Assembly: GCF_024168645.1 (NCBI RefSeq) | Contig: NZ_JALJWF010000001.1 | Location: 6,141,501-6,205,500, forward strand | Direction of reading: 5' to 3' | Source: Pseudomonas sp. GGS8 | GTDB lineage: Bacteria > Pseudomonadota > Gammaproteobacteria > Pseudomonadales > Pseudomonadaceae | Length of the DNA stretch: 64,000 nt | Notes under the pieces: model-generated | Seen by the model: only the letters and a program-made list of their open reading frames with translations | Database searches by the model: none | What the model was told of the DNA's origin: nothing | Shown here: positions 8,461-17,833 of the stretch, one piece after another | Numbering within the stretch: position 1 is the stretch's first letter | Layout: the number at the start of each line of letters is the position of its first letter | Position numbers and translations under genes: made by a program

Positions 8461-9405
8461 ATGCTCTTGTTGGTTGTCGTTATCGCTGTCTTCGTGGCCT
8501 GGAGCTGGTTGAGCTACCCGGCCATCGGTTATTGGCTCTATGACTTGAACATAGCGCTGGAGGCCCGGCTGTATCGGTTGCACAAGATCGTCGTGCCGAT
8601 CACCGAAATGACCGTCTCGACCTGGCAAGGCGGACCTTACGAAGCCACCAGCAATGTGCTGATGCTGCACGGCTACAGCGCCGACAAGAACGTCTGGCTG
8701 CGCTTTGCCCGGCATTTTGTCAACGACTACCGGGTGATCATCCCCGACCTCGCCGGCCATGGCGAAACCGGCTTCAAGGCCGGTGGCGGTTATGACATTC
8801 CGGTCCAGGCCAAACGGTTGATCCAGTTGCTCGATGTCTGCGGGGTCGAGAAGGTGCATGTGATTGGCAACTCCATGGGCGGCTACATCGCGGCGTGGCT
8901 GGCGGCCAATTACCCCGAGCGTATCGTTTCGCTGGCGCTGCTCGACCCGGCTGGCGTCACTGCCCCGGAGCCCAGTGACATGGAGCGACACCTGGCTCGC
9001 GGCCATAATCCGTTCCTGATTCATTCCCGTGAAGAGTTCCAGCATTTCTACGCCATGACCATGGCCTCGCCGCCATGGGTACCGAGGATCGTGCTGGACG
9101 CCGTCGCCCAGCGCTATGAACAGCAGCGCGACGAGCTGGAAGAAATCTTCAGAGACTTCCACGCCAGCCCGCCGATGGAGCCGAAACTGCCCGACATCAA
9201 ATGCCCGGCGCTGCTGCTATGGGGCCGCAAGGACCGCTTGATCGACGTCAGCAGCGTGCCGGTCTGGAGCAAGGGCATCGCCGATCTGCGGGTGGAAATC
9301 TGGGACGGTGTCGGCCATATGCCGATGGTTGAACAACCGACCAACACCGCACGGTTGTACCGGGAGTTTTTGCGGGCGCATCACATGACCCCCACCGCCT
9401 CGTAG
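8461..9405 (+). CDS. Membrane-anchored alpha/beta hydrolase
   Basis: A 314-residue hydrolase whose first about 22 residues (MLLLVVVIAVFVAWSWLSYP) form a single membrane anchor. The alpha/beta fold follows: oxyanion strand LMLHGYSADKN, nucleophile elbow GNSMGGY with Ser138, an acid in LLWGRKDRLIDVS and the catalytic His in GVGHMPMVEQP. This resembles monoacylglycerol lipase/esterase-like enzymes; the substrate is unknown. AAGGA lies 8 bases before the ATG. It precedes glcD on the same strand with a 68-base gap, possibly by chance. Confidence 0.87.
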   Translation: MLLLVVVIAVFVAWSWLSYPAIGYWLYDLNIALEARLYRLHKIVVPITEMTVSTWQGGPYEATSNVLMLHGYSADKNVWLRFARHFVNDYRVIIPDLAGHGETGFKAGGGYDIPVQAKRLIQLLDVCGVEKVHVIGNSMGGYIAAWLAANYPERIVSLALLDPAGVTAPEPSDMERHLARGHNPFLIHSREEFQHFYAMTMASPPWVPRIVLDAVAQRYEQQRDELEEIFRDFHASPPMEPKLPDIKCPALLLWGRKDRLIDVSSVPVWSKGIADLRVEIWDGVGHMPMVEQPTNTARLYREFLRAHHMTPTAS

Positions 9406-9473
9406 CCGCTGCTACGGTGGGGGTTGGCAGATGATTCGGGGGGATGCTCGGCGATTCATACGAGGCGCGATGG

Positions 9474-10973
9474 ATGAACATTCTTTACGACGAACGCATC
9501 GACGGCGCGCTGCCCAATGTCGACAAGGCCGTGCTGCTCAAGGCGTTGCAACAGGAGGTGCCGGACCTGGACATCCTCTGGCGCGAGGAAGAGCTCAAGC
9601 CCTACGAATGCGACGGTCTCTCGGCCTATCGCACCACGCCGATGCTGGTGGCCCTGCCCCGCCATCTTGAACAGGTGCAGGCACTGCTCAAGCTCTGTCA
9701 TGCCCGGAACGTGCCGGTGGTGGCGCGTGGGGCCGGCACCGGGTTATCCGGCGGTGCGCTGCCGTTGGACAAAGGCGTGCTGCTGGTGATGGTGCGGTTC
9801 AACAACATCTTGCACATTGACCCTGCCGCCCGCACCGCGCGAGTCCAGCCAGGGGTGCGCAACCTGGCGATTTCCCAGGCGGCGGCACCGTTCGGCTTGT
9901 ATTACGCGCCCGATCCGTCCTCGCAAATCGCCTGCTCCATCGGCGGCAATGTCGCGGAAAATGCCGGTGGCGTGCATTGCCTCAAGTACGGCCTGACCGT
10001 GCATAACCTGCTGAAACTGGAAGTATTGACCCTTGAAGGCGAACACCTGACCCTCGGCGCCGACTCGCTGGACGCGCCGGAGTTCGACCTGCTGGCGCTG
10101 TTCACCGGCTCCGAAGGCTTGCTGGGGATCATCACCGAAGTCACGGTCAAACTGCTGCCCAAGCCTCAGGTCGCCAAAGTCCTGCTGGCCAGTTTCGATT
10201 TCGTGGAAAAAGCCGGCCGCGCGGTGGCCGAGATCATCGCCGCCGGTATCATCCCCGGCGGCCTGGAAATGATGGACAACCTGGCGATCCGCGCCGCCGA
10301 AGATTTCATCCACGCCGGTTACCCGGTAGACGCCGAAGCGATTCTGCTGTGCGAACTGGACGGCGTCGAAGCCGATGTCCAGGATGATTGCGAGCGAGTC
10401 CGCGAGGTGCTGCAACAGGCCGGCGCCAGCGAGGTCCGCCAGGCCCGTGACGAGGCCGAGCGCGTGCGGTTCTGGGCCGGGCGCAAGAACGCCTTCCCGG
10501 CCATCGGCCGCCTCTCGCCGGATTATTACTGTATGGACGGCACCATCCCCCGTCGCGAACTGCCCGGTGTGCTCAAGGGCATCGCCAGCCTGGCGCAAGA
10601 ATACGGCTTGCGGGTGGCCAACGTGTTCCATGCCGGCGACGGTAACATGCACCCGCTGATTCTGTTCGACGCCAACCAGCCCGGCGAACTGGAACGGGCC
10701 GAAGTCCTCGGCGGCAAAATCCTTGAACTGTGTGTGAAAGTCGGCGGCAGCATCACCGGCGAACACGGTGTGGGCCGGGAGAAAATCAATCAGATGTGCG
10801 CGCAGTTCAACAGTGACGAGCTGACCCTGTTTCACGCGGTGAAGGCCGCGTTCGACCCGCTGGGTTTGCTCAACCCCGGCAAGAACATCCCGACCCTGCA
10901 CCGCTGCGCGGAATTCGGCGCGATGCACATCCACGCCGGGCAATTGCCGTTCCCTGAGCTGGAGCGTTTCTGA
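9474..10973 (+). CDS. glcD: Glycolate oxidase subunit GlcD (FAD-binding)
   Basis: GlcD is the FAD catalytic subunit of membrane-associated glycolate dehydrogenase, oxidising glycolate (and D-lactate-like acids) to glyoxylate. The 499-residue protein matches E. coli GlcD length and starts MNILYDERIDG. It contains the PCMH FAD motif VARGAGTGLSGGALP, the SQIACSIGGNVAENAGG stretch and the C-terminal FHAGDGNMHP and GEHGVGREK signatures of FAD-linked oxidases. The in-frame ATG at 9444 is upstream, but 9474 has the GAGG site and the family start. Its stop overlaps the glcE start (TGATG). Confidence 0.96.
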   Translation: MNILYDERIDGALPNVDKAVLLKALQQEVPDLDILWREEELKPYECDGLSAYRTTPMLVALPRHLEQVQALLKLCHARNVPVVARGAGTGLSGGALPLDKGVLLVMVRFNNILHIDPAARTARVQPGVRNLAISQAAAPFGLYYAPDPSSQIACSIGGNVAENAGGVHCLKYGLTVHNLLKLEVLTLEGEHLTLGADSLDAPEFDLLALFTGSEGLLGIITEVTVKLLPKPQVAKVLLASFDFVEKAGRAVAEIIAAGIIPGGLEMMDNLAIRAAEDFIHAGYPVDAEAILLCELDGVEADVQDDCERVREVLQQAGASEVRQARDEAERVRFWAGRKNAFPAIGRLSPDYYCMDGTIPRRELPGVLKGIASLAQEYGLRVANVFHAGDGNMHPLILFDANQPGELERAEVLGGKILELCVKVGGSITGEHGVGREKINQMCAQFNSDELTLFHAVKAAFDPLGLLNPGKNIPTLHRCAEFGAMHIHAGQLPFPELERF

Positions 10974-12022
10974 TGGCGGATTTCGATGCCAGTGCAGCCC
11001 TGCTCGATCAGGTCAGGCAGGCGCTGGAAAACGCCACGCCGCTGCGTATTCAGGGAGGTAACACCAAGGCGTTTCTCGGTCGCGAGGTTGCAGGCGAAGT
11101 GCTCGACACCCGCGCCCACTGCGGCATCGTCAGCTATGACCCGACGGAACTGGTGATCAGCGTTCGCGCCGGTACACCGCTGAGCGAACTGTTTGCCGCG
11201 CTGGATGCGGCCGGGCAAATGCTGCCCTGCGAACCGCCGTCATTCGGCGAAGGCGCCACCGTCGGCGGGATGATCGCCGCGGGGCTGTCCGGGCCACGGC
11301 GCCCGTGGGCCGGCTCGGTGCGGGACTTTGTCCTCGGTACGCGGGTGATCAGCGGCCTCGGCACTCACCTGCGCTTTGGCGGCGAAGTGATGAAAAACGT
11401 CGCCGGTTACGACCTGTCACGGCTGATGGTCGGCAGTTATGGCTGCCTTGGAGTGCTGACCGAAGTCTCGCTCAAAGTGCTGCCCAAACCCCGACAATGC
11501 CTGAGCATCAGCCTGGACATCGACTGCGCCCGCGCCTTGGCCAATCTGGCGCAATGGGGCCAGCAACCGCTGCCCATCAGCGCCGCCAGCCACGATGGCC
11601 AGCGTTTGTGCTTGCGCCTGGAAGGCGGCGAAGGCTCGGTCGCGGCGGCCCATCAACGGCTCGGCGGCGAGCCGCTGGACTCGGCCTATTGGTCCGACCT
11701 GAACGAACAACGACTAGACTTTTTCAATGAAGGCCTGCCGCTGTGGCGCTTGTCATTGCCCAACAACCTCGGGCCACTGGACCTGCCCGGCGAGCAACTG
11801 ATCGACTGGGGCGGCGCGCAACGCTGGCTGAAATCCGCGGCCGATAACATTCAATCACTGGCCCAGAAACTCGGTGGCCACGCCACCTGCTTCAGCCATG
11901 GCGTCACAGAAACGCCTTTCCAGCCCCTGGCCCCGGCGCTGCTGCGCTATCACCGACAACTCAAGGCGCAACTGGACCCGCAAGGGCTGTTCAACCCAGG
12001 CCGGATGTACGCGGAGTTCTAG
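10973..12022 (+). CDS. glcE: Glycolate oxidase subunit GlcE
   Basis: GlcE is the second FAD-binding-type subunit of glycolate dehydrogenase. The 349-residue protein has a reduced PCMH domain (LRIQGGNTKAFLG, then TVGGMIAAGLSGPRRPWAGSVRDFVLG, and MKNVAGYDLSRLMVGSYG), typical of GlcE. It overlaps glcD by one base and is followed one base later by glcF, so the three are co-translated. Loss of any of the three subunits abolishes activity in E. coli; the same is assumed here. Confidence 0.95.
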   Translation: MADFDASAALLDQVRQALENATPLRIQGGNTKAFLGREVAGEVLDTRAHCGIVSYDPTELVISVRAGTPLSELFAALDAAGQMLPCEPPSFGEGATVGGMIAAGLSGPRRPWAGSVRDFVLGTRVISGLGTHLRFGGEVMKNVAGYDLSRLMVGSYGCLGVLTEVSLKVLPKPRQCLSISLDIDCARALANLAQWGQQPLPISAASHDGQRLCLRLEGGEGSVAAAHQRLGGEPLDSAYWSDLNEQRLDFFNEGLPLWRLSLPNNLGPLDLPGEQLIDWGGAQRWLKSAADNIQSLAQKLGGHATCFSHGVTETPFQPLAPALLRYHRQLKAQLDPQGLFNPGRMYAEF

Positions 12023-12023
12023 C

Positions 12024-13241
12024 ATGCAAACCAATCTCAGCGAAGAGGCCCGACAACTGCCCCGCGCCGAAGAAGCGGACAAGATTCTGCGCACCTGTGT
12101 GCACTGCGGTTTTTGCAATGCCACCTGCCCGACCTACCAACTGCTGGGCGACGAACTGGACGGGCCGCGCGGTCGCATCTACCTGATCAAGCAAGTGCTC
12201 GAAGGCGCCCCCGCCACGGCCAAAGCCCAGTTGCACCTGGACCGCTGCCTGACGTGCCGCAACTGCGAAACCACCTGCCCGTCCGGGGTCGATTATCACA
12301 ACCTGCTGGACATTGGCCGCGCCGTGATCGATCAAGCGGTGCCGCGCCCGGCCGGTCAGCGGCTGTTGCGTCAGGGCCTGCGGGCACTGGCGCCGAACCC
12401 GAACCTGTTCAAGAGCCTGCTGCAGATCGGCGCCACCTTCCGGCCATTGCTGCCACGGGGTGTTGAGGCGAAGTTACCCCACGACCTCCCTGCTCCGGGC
12501 GAACGCCCTGCCCCTCGGCATGCGCGCCGGGTGTTGATGCTCGAAGGCTGCGTGCAACCCGGTCTGTCACCGAACACCAATGCCGCGACGGCGCGGGTGC
12601 TGGATCGGTTGGGGATCAGTGTGATTTCAGCGCCGCAAGCCGGTTGTTGCGGCGCGCTGGACTATCACCTCGACGCCCAGGCCATGGGCCTGGACCGCGC
12701 CCGACGCAACATCGACGCTTGGTGGCCGCACCTGGAAAACGGCGCCGAAGCCATCGTGCAAACTGCCAGCGGCTGCGGCGCGTTCATCAAGGATTACGGG
12801 CATCTGCTGGAGCGCGACCCGGTTTATGCGGCCAAGGCCCGTCGGGTCAGCGAACTGGCGCTGGACCTGGTGCAAGTGCTGGCCGATGAACCGTTGGAAC
12901 GGGTCTGCGCCGCCACCGACCGGCGGATCGCCTTCCACTGCCCCTGCACCTTGCAGCACGCGCAGAAACTCGGCGGCGCGGTCGAGGCCGTGTTGACGCG
13001 GTTGGGCTTCAATCTCACAGCGGTGCCCGACAGTCATTTGTGTTGCGGCTCGGCGGGCACCTATTCGATCACCCAACCGGAGCTGGCCCGGCAACTGCGT
13101 GACAACAAACTCAACGCGCTGGAAAGCGGCCACCCCGACGTCATCGCCACCGCCAACATCGGCTGCCAGAGCCACCTCAACAGCGCCGGACGCACGCCGG
13201 TCAGGCACTGGATCGAACTGGTGGACCAAGTGCTGCGCTGA
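12024..13241 (+). CDS. glcF: Glycolate oxidase iron-sulfur subunit GlcF
   Basis: GlcF passes electrons from the FAD subunits to the quinone pool. The 405-residue product from the ATG at 12024 has two 4Fe-4S motifs, CVHCGFCNATCP (Cys25/28/31/35) and CLTCRNCETTCP, followed by two CCG-type domains (CCGALDYH and CCGSAGTYS). An open frame extends 50 codons upstream inside glcE, but 12024 lies one base after the glcE stop and gives the family start MQTNLSEEA. No glcC regulator or glcG is visible next to the operon. Confidence 0.95.
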   Translation: MQTNLSEEARQLPRAEEADKILRTCVHCGFCNATCPTYQLLGDELDGPRGRIYLIKQVLEGAPATAKAQLHLDRCLTCRNCETTCPSGVDYHNLLDIGRAVIDQAVPRPAGQRLLRQGLRALAPNPNLFKSLLQIGATFRPLLPRGVEAKLPHDLPAPGERPAPRHARRVLMLEGCVQPGLSPNTNAATARVLDRLGISVISAPQAGCCGALDYHLDAQAMGLDRARRNIDAWWPHLENGAEAIVQTASGCGAFIKDYGHLLERDPVYAAKARRVSELALDLVQVLADEPLERVCAATDRRIAFHCPCTLQHAQKLGGAVEAVLTRLGFNLTAVPDSHLCCGSAGTYSITQPELARQLRDNKLNALESGHPDVIATANIGCQSHLNSAGRTPVRHWIELVDQVLR

Positions 13242-13370
13242 CCGAACACTTCTGCGTTGCAAGAACAGTCCTTGGCAGAATGAAGTTCGTCAGAAACTTC
13301 GTTTGTCGGCGCCGCCGAAGGCTGCGATCTTTTCGGCATCCGTTACGTCACTGCGCCAGGAATTTTTTTC

Positions 13371-14759
13371 ATGAGCCACCCGAATTTCGTCAGCCCTGAC
13401 CTGATCCGCCAACGCTTCTCCAAAGCGATGTCCGACATGTACCGCGAAGAAGTGCCGCTGTACGGCGCGCTGATGGAACTGGTGGAACAGACTAACCGCC
13501 ACGTGCTGGACAGCGACCCGCAAATCGCCCGACAGCTGCACAGCACCGGCGAAATCCAGCGGCTGGACCTGGAACGCCACGGTGCAATCCGCGTCGGCAC
13601 CGCCGCTGAACTGGCGACCCTCGCCCGCTTGTTCGCGGTAATGGGCATGCAGCCGGTAGGCTATTACGACCTGACCCCGGCTGGCGTGCCGGTGCACTCC
13701 ACGGCGTTCCGCGCCGTGCATGAGGCGGCGTTGCAGGTCAGCCCATTCCGGGTGTTCACCTCGCTGTTGCGCCTGGAACTGATCGAAGACGCCGAACTGC
13801 GGGCCTTTGCCCAATCGGTGCTGGACCAGCGTTCAATCTTCACCCCGGCCGCGCTGACGCTCATCGAACGCGCCGAAACCCAGGGCGGCCTGACCGAATA
13901 CGAGGCACAGGACTTCGTCGCGCAAGCTCTGGAAACCTTCCGCTGGCACCACAGCGCCACCGTCACCGCCGAGCAATACCAGCAACTCAGCGCCCAGCAT
14001 CGACTGATCGCCGACGTGGTGGCCTTCAAAGGCCCGCACATCAATCACCTGACGCCACGCACGCTGGACATCGACATTGTCCAGGCGCAAATGCCCGCCC
14101 ATAGCATTACCCCAAAAGCGGTGATCGAAGGCCCGCCCCGCCGCCAATGCCCGATTCTGCTGCGTCAAACCAGTTTCAAGGCGCTGGATGAGCCGATTGC
14201 TTTTACCGATCAAGCCGAGATGCGTGGCAGCCACAGCGCCCGCTTCGGCGAAATCGAACAACGCGGCGCGGCGCTCACGCCTAAGGGCCGGGCGCTTTAC
14301 GACCGTTTGCTCAATGCTGCCCGGGATGAACTCAAGGCGTTCCCCAACGAAGCCAACGCCGCACGCTACAACGCGCTAATGGCGCAGCACTTTGGCGAAT
14401 TCCCCGACACCGTTGAGGACATGCGCCAACAGGAACTGGCGTACTTTCGCTACTTCGCGACCGAAAAAGGCCTGGCGGCGGGGCTGAAAGACGCATCGCT
14501 GGAGGATTTGCTCCGTGACGGGAATGTGCGGGTAGAACCGCTGGTGTACGAAGATTTCCTGCCGGTCAGTGCGGCGGGGATTTTTCAGTCGAACCTGGGG
14601 GACGCGGCACAAACCCACTATGGCGTGCATTCAAACCAGCAGGCATTCGAAAAAGCGCTGGGGCGGTCGACGATTGATGAATTGGAGCTGTATGCCGAGA
14701 CGCAGCGGCGATCGATTGAAGCGTGTTTCGCAGCATTGGGTTTGAAGGTGACCGATTAG
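13371..14759 (+). CDS. hglS: 2-oxoadipate dioxygenase/decarboxylase HglS (DUF1338)
   Basis: HglS is a non-haem Fe(II) enzyme that turns 2-oxoadipate into D-2-hydroxyglutarate in the D-lysine/2-aminoadipate route of P. putida. The 462-residue length fits. The metal ligands known from the P. putida enzyme fall at the same numbers here: His70, His226 (in GPHINHLTPRT) and Glu294 (in FGEIEQRG), and the substrate-binding Arg74 is present. The older annotation is YdcJ/DUF1338. It is 129 bases downstream of glcF on the same strand; the gap shows no gene or strong terminator. Confidence 0.9.
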   Translation: MSHPNFVSPDLIRQRFSKAMSDMYREEVPLYGALMELVEQTNRHVLDSDPQIARQLHSTGEIQRLDLERHGAIRVGTAAELATLARLFAVMGMQPVGYYDLTPAGVPVHSTAFRAVHEAALQVSPFRVFTSLLRLELIEDAELRAFAQSVLDQRSIFTPAALTLIERAETQGGLTEYEAQDFVAQALETFRWHHSATVTAEQYQQLSAQHRLIADVVAFKGPHINHLTPRTLDIDIVQAQMPAHSITPKAVIEGPPRRQCPILLRQTSFKALDEPIAFTDQAEMRGSHSARFGEIEQRGAALTPKGRALYDRLLNAARDELKAFPNEANAARYNALMAQHFGEFPDTVEDMRQQELAYFRYFATEKGLAAGLKDASLEDLLRDGNVRVEPLVYEDFLPVSAAGIFQSNLGDAAQTHYGVHSNQQAFEKALGRSTIDELELYAETQRRSIEACFAALGLKVTD

Positions 14760-14794
14760 GCGTTATGGCCGTAAAAAGATCGTGGGCCTGGCCA

Positions 14795-14830
14795 GCTCCT
14801 GCAGGAAAGAATCCTATTTTCTGCAGGAGC
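14795..14830. repeat. Inverted repeat after hglS
   Basis: GCTCCTGCAG at 14795-14804 pairs with CTGCAGGAGC at 14821-14830 around a 16-base loop. It resembles a degenerate single REP. It could cap the hglS transcript, but no U-run follows. Confidence 0.5.
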
Positions 14831-14983
14831 GGCCGCCCGTCGTACGTGGAGTCGTTGCAGGCACGGCAACCGGACATTACGCCAACTCCGCCTGGCTGAC
14901 GTCAAAAGGTGTCCTTTCACACTCCTGACAGAAACTGACAGCCCCTCCTTTTATGCTGCGCCTACCTTTACTGGAGCAGCCCC

Positions 14984-15349
14984 ATGATCACTCCCCGTTT
15001 CATTTTGCTTTTCGTGGACAACCCCGCCGTCAGTGCACGATTTTATGAGTTTCTGCTGGAGCGCAAGCCCGTGGAAGAGTCGCCGACCTTCGCCCTGTTT
15101 GTCCTGGACGACGGCTATAAACTGGGGCTCTGGTCACGGCATACCGCCGAACCTGCAACGACTGTAACGGGCGGCGGGACCGAGCTGGCATTCCCGGTGG
15201 AGTCCGCCGAACAGGTCGATGCACTGTTTGCCAAGTGGAGCGCTCTCGGGCTGACCATGCTGCAAGCACCGACCGAACTCGACTTCGGTCGCACCTTCGT
15301 CGCCCTTGACCCGGATAGCCATCGGCTGCGTGTGTTCTTTCCTCATTAA
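14984..15349 (+). CDS. VOC-family (glyoxalase/bleomycin-resistance fold) protein
   Basis: A 121-residue single vicinal-oxygen-chelate module with paired beta-alpha-beta-beta-beta units: ITPRFILLFVDNPAVSARFYEFLL in the first half and FGRTFVALDPDSHRLRVFFP in the second. The DPDSHRLRV ending is the usual VOC strand carrying the acidic metal ligand position. Such proteins are cytosolic dimers acting as lyases, dioxygenases or drug-binding proteins; the substrate cannot be told. GGAG precedes the ATG and a strong terminator follows. Confidence 0.85.
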   Translation: MITPRFILLFVDNPAVSARFYEFLLERKPVEESPTFALFVLDDGYKLGLWSRHTAEPATTVTGGGTELAFPVESAEQVDALFAKWSALGLTMLQAPTELDFGRTFVALDPDSHRLRVFFPH

Positions 15350-15381
15350 GCTGACAACACAGGCATACAACGCTCATGACG

Positions 15382-15410
15382 TACCCCGGATATTTCCGGG
15401 GTATTTTTTT
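15382..15410 (+). terminator. Rho-independent terminator of the VOC gene
   Basis: TACCCCGGA-TATT-TCCGGGGTA forms a perfect 9-bp stem, followed by seven T residues. It separates the VOC gene from pcs. Confidence 0.92.
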
Positions 15411-15546
15411 GCGCGGCGTCTAAGATTCAAAGGTGGTGAACCTTATCCCCGAAAATCCGGTCGATACCTGCAACCCGACCCGGTTTGCCGACGCCCTCTA
15501 TCGCAGGGTGATGACTGGCTTGCTTCATTTTCTGGAGAACGCCCCC

Positions 15547-16269
15547 GTGATATCCACCGTACACATCGCCAGGCTCAAAGCATGGGGCGCCCATGGTTTT
15601 ACCGCCACCGGCGTGGTCACTGCGTTCCTTGCGACCCTCGCCCTGCTGGAAAACCAGCCCACCCATTGCCTGCTGTGGCTGGGCGTGGCACTGATCGTCG
15701 ACGGGCTGGACGGCGCGCTGGCGCGCAAGGTCAATGTGCAATCGGTGCTGCCCAGTTTCGACGGCTCGATCCTCGACCTGGTGATCGACTACCTGACGTA
15801 TGTGTTTATCCCGGCGCTGTTCATCTACCGTTACATCCCGCTGCCGGACTACACCCTGCTGCTGACCGTGTCGCTGATTCTGGTGTCGTCGCTGTTCTGC
15901 TTCTGCAACGTCAACATGAAGAGCAAGGACAACTACTTCCAGGGCTTCCCCGCCGCATGGAACGTGGTTGCGCTGTGCTTGTACATCATCGACCCGTCGC
16001 CGTGGATCACATTGCTCACCGTGATCGGTCTGGCGCTGTTGACCGTAACCCGAATGAAATTCCTGCACCCGTTCCGCGTGCGCCGCTTCATGCCGATCAA
16101 CATTGCGGTGACGGCCATCTGGTTGCTGTGCAGCTTGTCGCTGGTGGTCAACCATCCGGTCATCAATCCGCTGGTGATGAGCCTGTGGTTGCTGATGTCG
16201 GCGTACTTCCTGGGGATCTGCATCTGGCGCACGGCGCTGGAGTGGTTCGACGGCTCGCGGCTCAAATAG
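15547..16269 (+). CDS. pcs: Phosphatidylcholine synthase (CDP-alcohol phosphatidyltransferase)
   Basis: Pcs condenses choline with CDP-diacylglycerol to make phosphatidylcholine in the inner membrane. The 240-residue protein is polytopic (about eight hydrophobic segments) and carries the CDP-alcohol phosphotransferase signature DGLDGALAR followed by the spaced G-x3-D-x3-D of DGSILDLVID. Length matches Pcs of P. aeruginosa (about 238). I chose GTG at 15547, which has a GGAG site 9 bases upstream; the longer open frame from GTG 15433 adds 38 unconserved residues. DUF488 follows 11 bases after the stop. Confidence 0.88.
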   Translation: MISTVHIARLKAWGAHGFTATGVVTAFLATLALLENQPTHCLLWLGVALIVDGLDGALARKVNVQSVLPSFDGSILDLVIDYLTYVFIPALFIYRYIPLPDYTLLLTVSLILVSSLFCFCNVNMKSKDNYFQGFPAAWNVVALCLYIIDPSPWITLLTVIGLALLTVTRMKFLHPFRVRRFMPINIAVTAIWLLCSLSLVVNHPVINPLVMSLWLLMSAYFLGICIWRTALEWFDGSRLK

Positions 16270-16280
16270 GCACTGCAATC

Positions 16281-16667
16281 ATGTCCATCCATATCGTGCG
16301 CCTCGGCTCACCCCGCACCGCGAATGAAGGCCTGCGCCTGGGCACGGTACGCCGCCCGCCCCGTGGCGTACCGAAGGCCGAATTTGCCAGTCGCGACTTC
16401 TATGATGTGTGGCAACCACTGCTGTCTCCCAGCCCCGAACTGGTGGCCGAAGCCAAAGCGGCAGAAGACGCCAAAGCCTGGGAGGCTTTCAAGCGTAAAT
16501 TCAAGGCCGAGATGAACCATCCCGCGCCCAGTCAGCTGCTGGACCTGCTGGCCGCCCTCTCCCATCAAACCTCGCTGGCCGTGGGGTGTTATTGCGAAGA
16601 CGAAGCGCACTGCCACCGTTCCGTATTACGGGAGTTGCTGGAGGCTCGGGGCGCAAAGGTTATTTAG
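16281..16667 (+). CDS. DUF488 family protein
   Basis: A 128-residue cytosolic protein starting MSIHIVRLGSPRTANEG. It has the DUF488 features: an N-terminal VRRPPRGVPK segment, a central YDVWQPLLSPS stretch, and a C-terminal LAVGCYCEDEAHCHRSVL motif with conserved Cys/His residues. The biochemical role of the family is unsettled. Its short spacing from pcs suggests cotranscription. A longer open frame beginning at 15306 runs out of frame through pcs and is not the gene. Confidence 0.85.
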   Translation: MSIHIVRLGSPRTANEGLRLGTVRRPPRGVPKAEFASRDFYDVWQPLLSPSPELVAEAKAAEDAKAWEAFKRKFKAEMNHPAPSQLLDLLAALSHQTSLAVGCYCEDEAHCHRSVLRELLEARGAKVI

Positions 16668-16683
16668 ATCATCACCACAACGC

Positions 16684-16779
16684 CCTTGTAGGAGCGAGGC
16701 TTTCCCGCGAAGAGGCCAGCCCATGCAACAACCATGATGCCTGACACACCGCCATCGCGAGCAGGCTCGCTCCCACATT
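16684..16779. repeat. REP doublet (variant arms)
   Basis: Outer arms are CTTGTAGGAGCGAGGC and GCTCGCTCCCACA, with an inner TCCCGCGA / TCGCGAGCAGG pair. One arm uses GTAGGAG instead of GTGGGAG. Confidence 0.75.
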
Positions 16780-16873
16780 AGAAGCGGACGAGGGGTAGAT
16801 CATGGTCAATAATGAAAAGATCGAGATGTATTGAACGACCACCGTCTGCTCGTTTACCCACGGGAGGTTTGTC

Positions 16874-17800
16874 ATGTCTGGTGAATTACGCTTCATGCTG
16901 GTCGCCTCACCGCTGATGGAACACAGCCCCGCCTTCGACCGGGCCGCGATGCTGGCCAAGGCCGAGGGGGCGGCCCTGCACATCGTGGCCTTCGATTATC
17001 TGGAAGGTCTGGCGACCGCCAGCCTGGTCAACGAAAAAGCCCTGGAACAGATGCGCCTGGGCTACGTCGAGCGTCACCGCCAGTGGCTTGAGGAACAGGC
17101 CCACCCCTTGCGCAAGATCGGTGTACACGTCACCACGGAGGTGGCCTGGGTCGAGCATCCGCTGGAGGAAATTCTGATTCACCTCAAAGAGCAGCCGATG
17201 GACGTGCTGATCAAGGCGCTGGAGCATCAATCGCGGCTGTCGCGGCTGGTGTTTACCCCCCTCGACGTGCATTTACTGCGCGAATGCCCGGTGCCGCTGC
17301 ATTTCGTCAGCCATGCCACTCGTGCGTTGCCGCGCAAAATCGTCGCGGCGATCGACCCGTATCATCGCGATGATCAATACAAAAGCTTCAACGACCGGAT
17401 CCTTCACGAAGCGTCGAAACTGGCGAGCGCCTGCAATGCCGAGCTCGATGTGGTCTACGCCTATGACCTTTCAGCCATCAGCGCGGACGAGTTCAACTTC
17501 TATAACGGTTCGGCGCTTTTCTCTTCGGGCCAGATCAAGACCCTGTTCGACCGCCAGGAGGATGCGTTCAACGAACTGGCCGCGCGCAACGGCATCGCGC
17601 CGGAGCAGCGGCACATGGTCATGGGCAACCCGACCAAGGTGCTGACCCACTACGCCGAGACCCATGATGTGGATGTGATCGTCATGGGCCGGATCGGCCA
17701 TCGCGGCATGGGCCGGTTGATTGGCAGCACGGTGGAGCATGTGCTGTACAAAATGCCGTGCAGCGTGTGGGTGGTGTACACCGAATCACTGGATGAGTGA
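16874..17800 (+). CDS. Tandem universal stress protein (UspE-like)
   Basis: A 308-residue protein of two Usp domains, about 1-145 and 150-305. The second keeps the ATP-binding signature: VMGNPTKVL, then VDVIVMGRIGHRGMGRLIGS with the G-x2-G-x9-G(S/T) pattern. The first domain lacks it, as in UspE. Pseudomonas Usp proteins of this type are often induced under oxygen or energy limitation; no Anr box was identified here. GGGAGG precedes the ATG. Confidence 0.9.
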   Translation: MSGELRFMLVASPLMEHSPAFDRAAMLAKAEGAALHIVAFDYLEGLATASLVNEKALEQMRLGYVERHRQWLEEQAHPLRKIGVHVTTEVAWVEHPLEEILIHLKEQPMDVLIKALEHQSRLSRLVFTPLDVHLLRECPVPLHFVSHATRALPRKIVAAIDPYHRDDQYKSFNDRILHEASKLASACNAELDVVYAYDLSAISADEFNFYNGSALFSSGQIKTLFDRQEDAFNELAARNGIAPEQRHMVMGNPTKVLTHYAETHDVDVIVMGRIGHRGMGRLIGSTVEHVLYKMPCSVWVVYTESLDE

Positions 17801-17833
17801 CTGCAACGGCTGAATACCAAATTATGCACACAC

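Noticed and set aside
9744..10943. 399-codon minus-strand open frame opposite glcD
   Set aside because: The translation is a shadow of glcD with no family motif; glcD itself has every expected signature.
15306..16667. 453-codon plus-strand open frame across pcs and DUF488
   Set aside because: Most of it reads pcs in the wrong frame; only the part from 16281 is a real gene.
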